Shown here: one piece after another, positions 35,810 to 35,858 of the stretch
Position numbering within the stretch: position 1 is the stretch's first letter
How the letters are laid out: each line of letters begins with the position of its first letter
Assembly: GCA_020627705.1 (NCBI GenBank)
Contig: JAHDGJ010000024.1
Coordinates: forward strand, 1 to 35,858
Reading direction: 5' to 3'
Length of the DNA: 35,858 nt
DNA from: Saprospiraceae bacterium
GTDB lineage: Bacteria > Bacteroidota > Bacteroidia > Chitinophagales > Saprospiraceae
Program-made: the position numbers and the translations under genes
Notes under the pieces: model-generated
The model's database searches: none
What the model saw: only the letters and a program-made list of their open reading frames with translations
What the model was told of the DNA's origin: nothing

Positions 35810-35858
35810 ATTGCCACTTATGGAAGTAAACCGATTCTCCCCTTCGACTCTTAGGAGG

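Overview
The window looks like chromosomal DNA of a member of the phylum Bacteroidota, probably a Saprospiraceae-like or related free-living lineage. This is inferred from protein families (DUF6624, DUF4846, DUF5522, many short-signal lipoproteins, carboxypeptidase-like regulatory domains, ECF sigma with beta-barrel partner), AT-rich intergenic DNA, near absence of Shine-Dalgarno sequences, and TAnnTTTG-type promoter boxes. No rRNA, tRNA, CRISPR array, phage or transposase gene was seen. No species is claimed.

Layout. 1-4.5 kb: the tail of an unknown gene, a heptameric G-rich array, enoyl-CoA hydratase, a Bax-inhibitor-1 membrane protein, a DoxX-like protein, glycerate kinase (minus strand) and an exported DUF6624 protein with a clear terminator. 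4.6-8.3 kb: a three-gene unit of regulatory-domain lipoprotein, ECF sigma factor and a membrane-anchored beta-barrel-like protein. 8.3-11.5 kb: acetyl-CoA synthetase, then a short DUF5522 gene and a DUF4846 gene, each broken by one extra T in a T run; a 127-bp partial duplication of the DUF5522 3' end lies between them. 11.5-13.8 kb: a 490-residue, probably all-helical orphan protein (minus), and facing it an 800-bp region with tiny ORFs, hairpins and two copies of one promoter-like motif. One tiny ORF encodes three IPVL-containing octapeptide repeats whose codon differences in the IPVL core are all silent. I regard this as the most interesting locus in the window.

13.8-16.4 kb: a two-subunit molybdenum hydroxylase (IorA/IorB type), the large subunit carrying both a twin-arginine and a lipobox signal. 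16.5-21.7 kb: an SdiA-regulated-type lipoprotein, a sugar isomerase/epimerase with a Gfo/Idh/MocA oxidoreductase, an AhpD-like protein and a GlcD-like FAD oxidase. 21.7-25.5 kb: an FHA-RDD membrane protein, a Vat/CatB-type acetyltransferase, a lipase-like lipoprotein and a patatin. 25.5-31 kb: a 2,4-dienoyl-CoA-reductase-like enzyme, a putative porin, a sterol-desaturase/AGMO-like membrane oxygenase and a zinc-metallopeptidase lipoprotein. 31.3-35.4 kb: an EGF-like lipoprotein, an outer-membrane phospholipase-A-like barrel, a TPR lipoprotein and a small glycine-rich exported protein. 35.4-35.86 kb: gene-free DNA with three copies of a 21-nt palindrome-flanked repeat, a possible three-way-junction fold and a plus-strand terminator with no plus-strand gene to serve.

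Functionally the window is rich in lipid and acyl chemistry: crotonase, acetyl-CoA synthetase, dienoyl-CoA reductase, patatin, lipase, OMPLA-like barrel and AGMO-like oxygenase. Together they could hydrolyse and oxidise lipids, with acetate activation and glycerate phosphorylation feeding central metabolism. They are spread over several transcription units, so a single pathway is an inference only.
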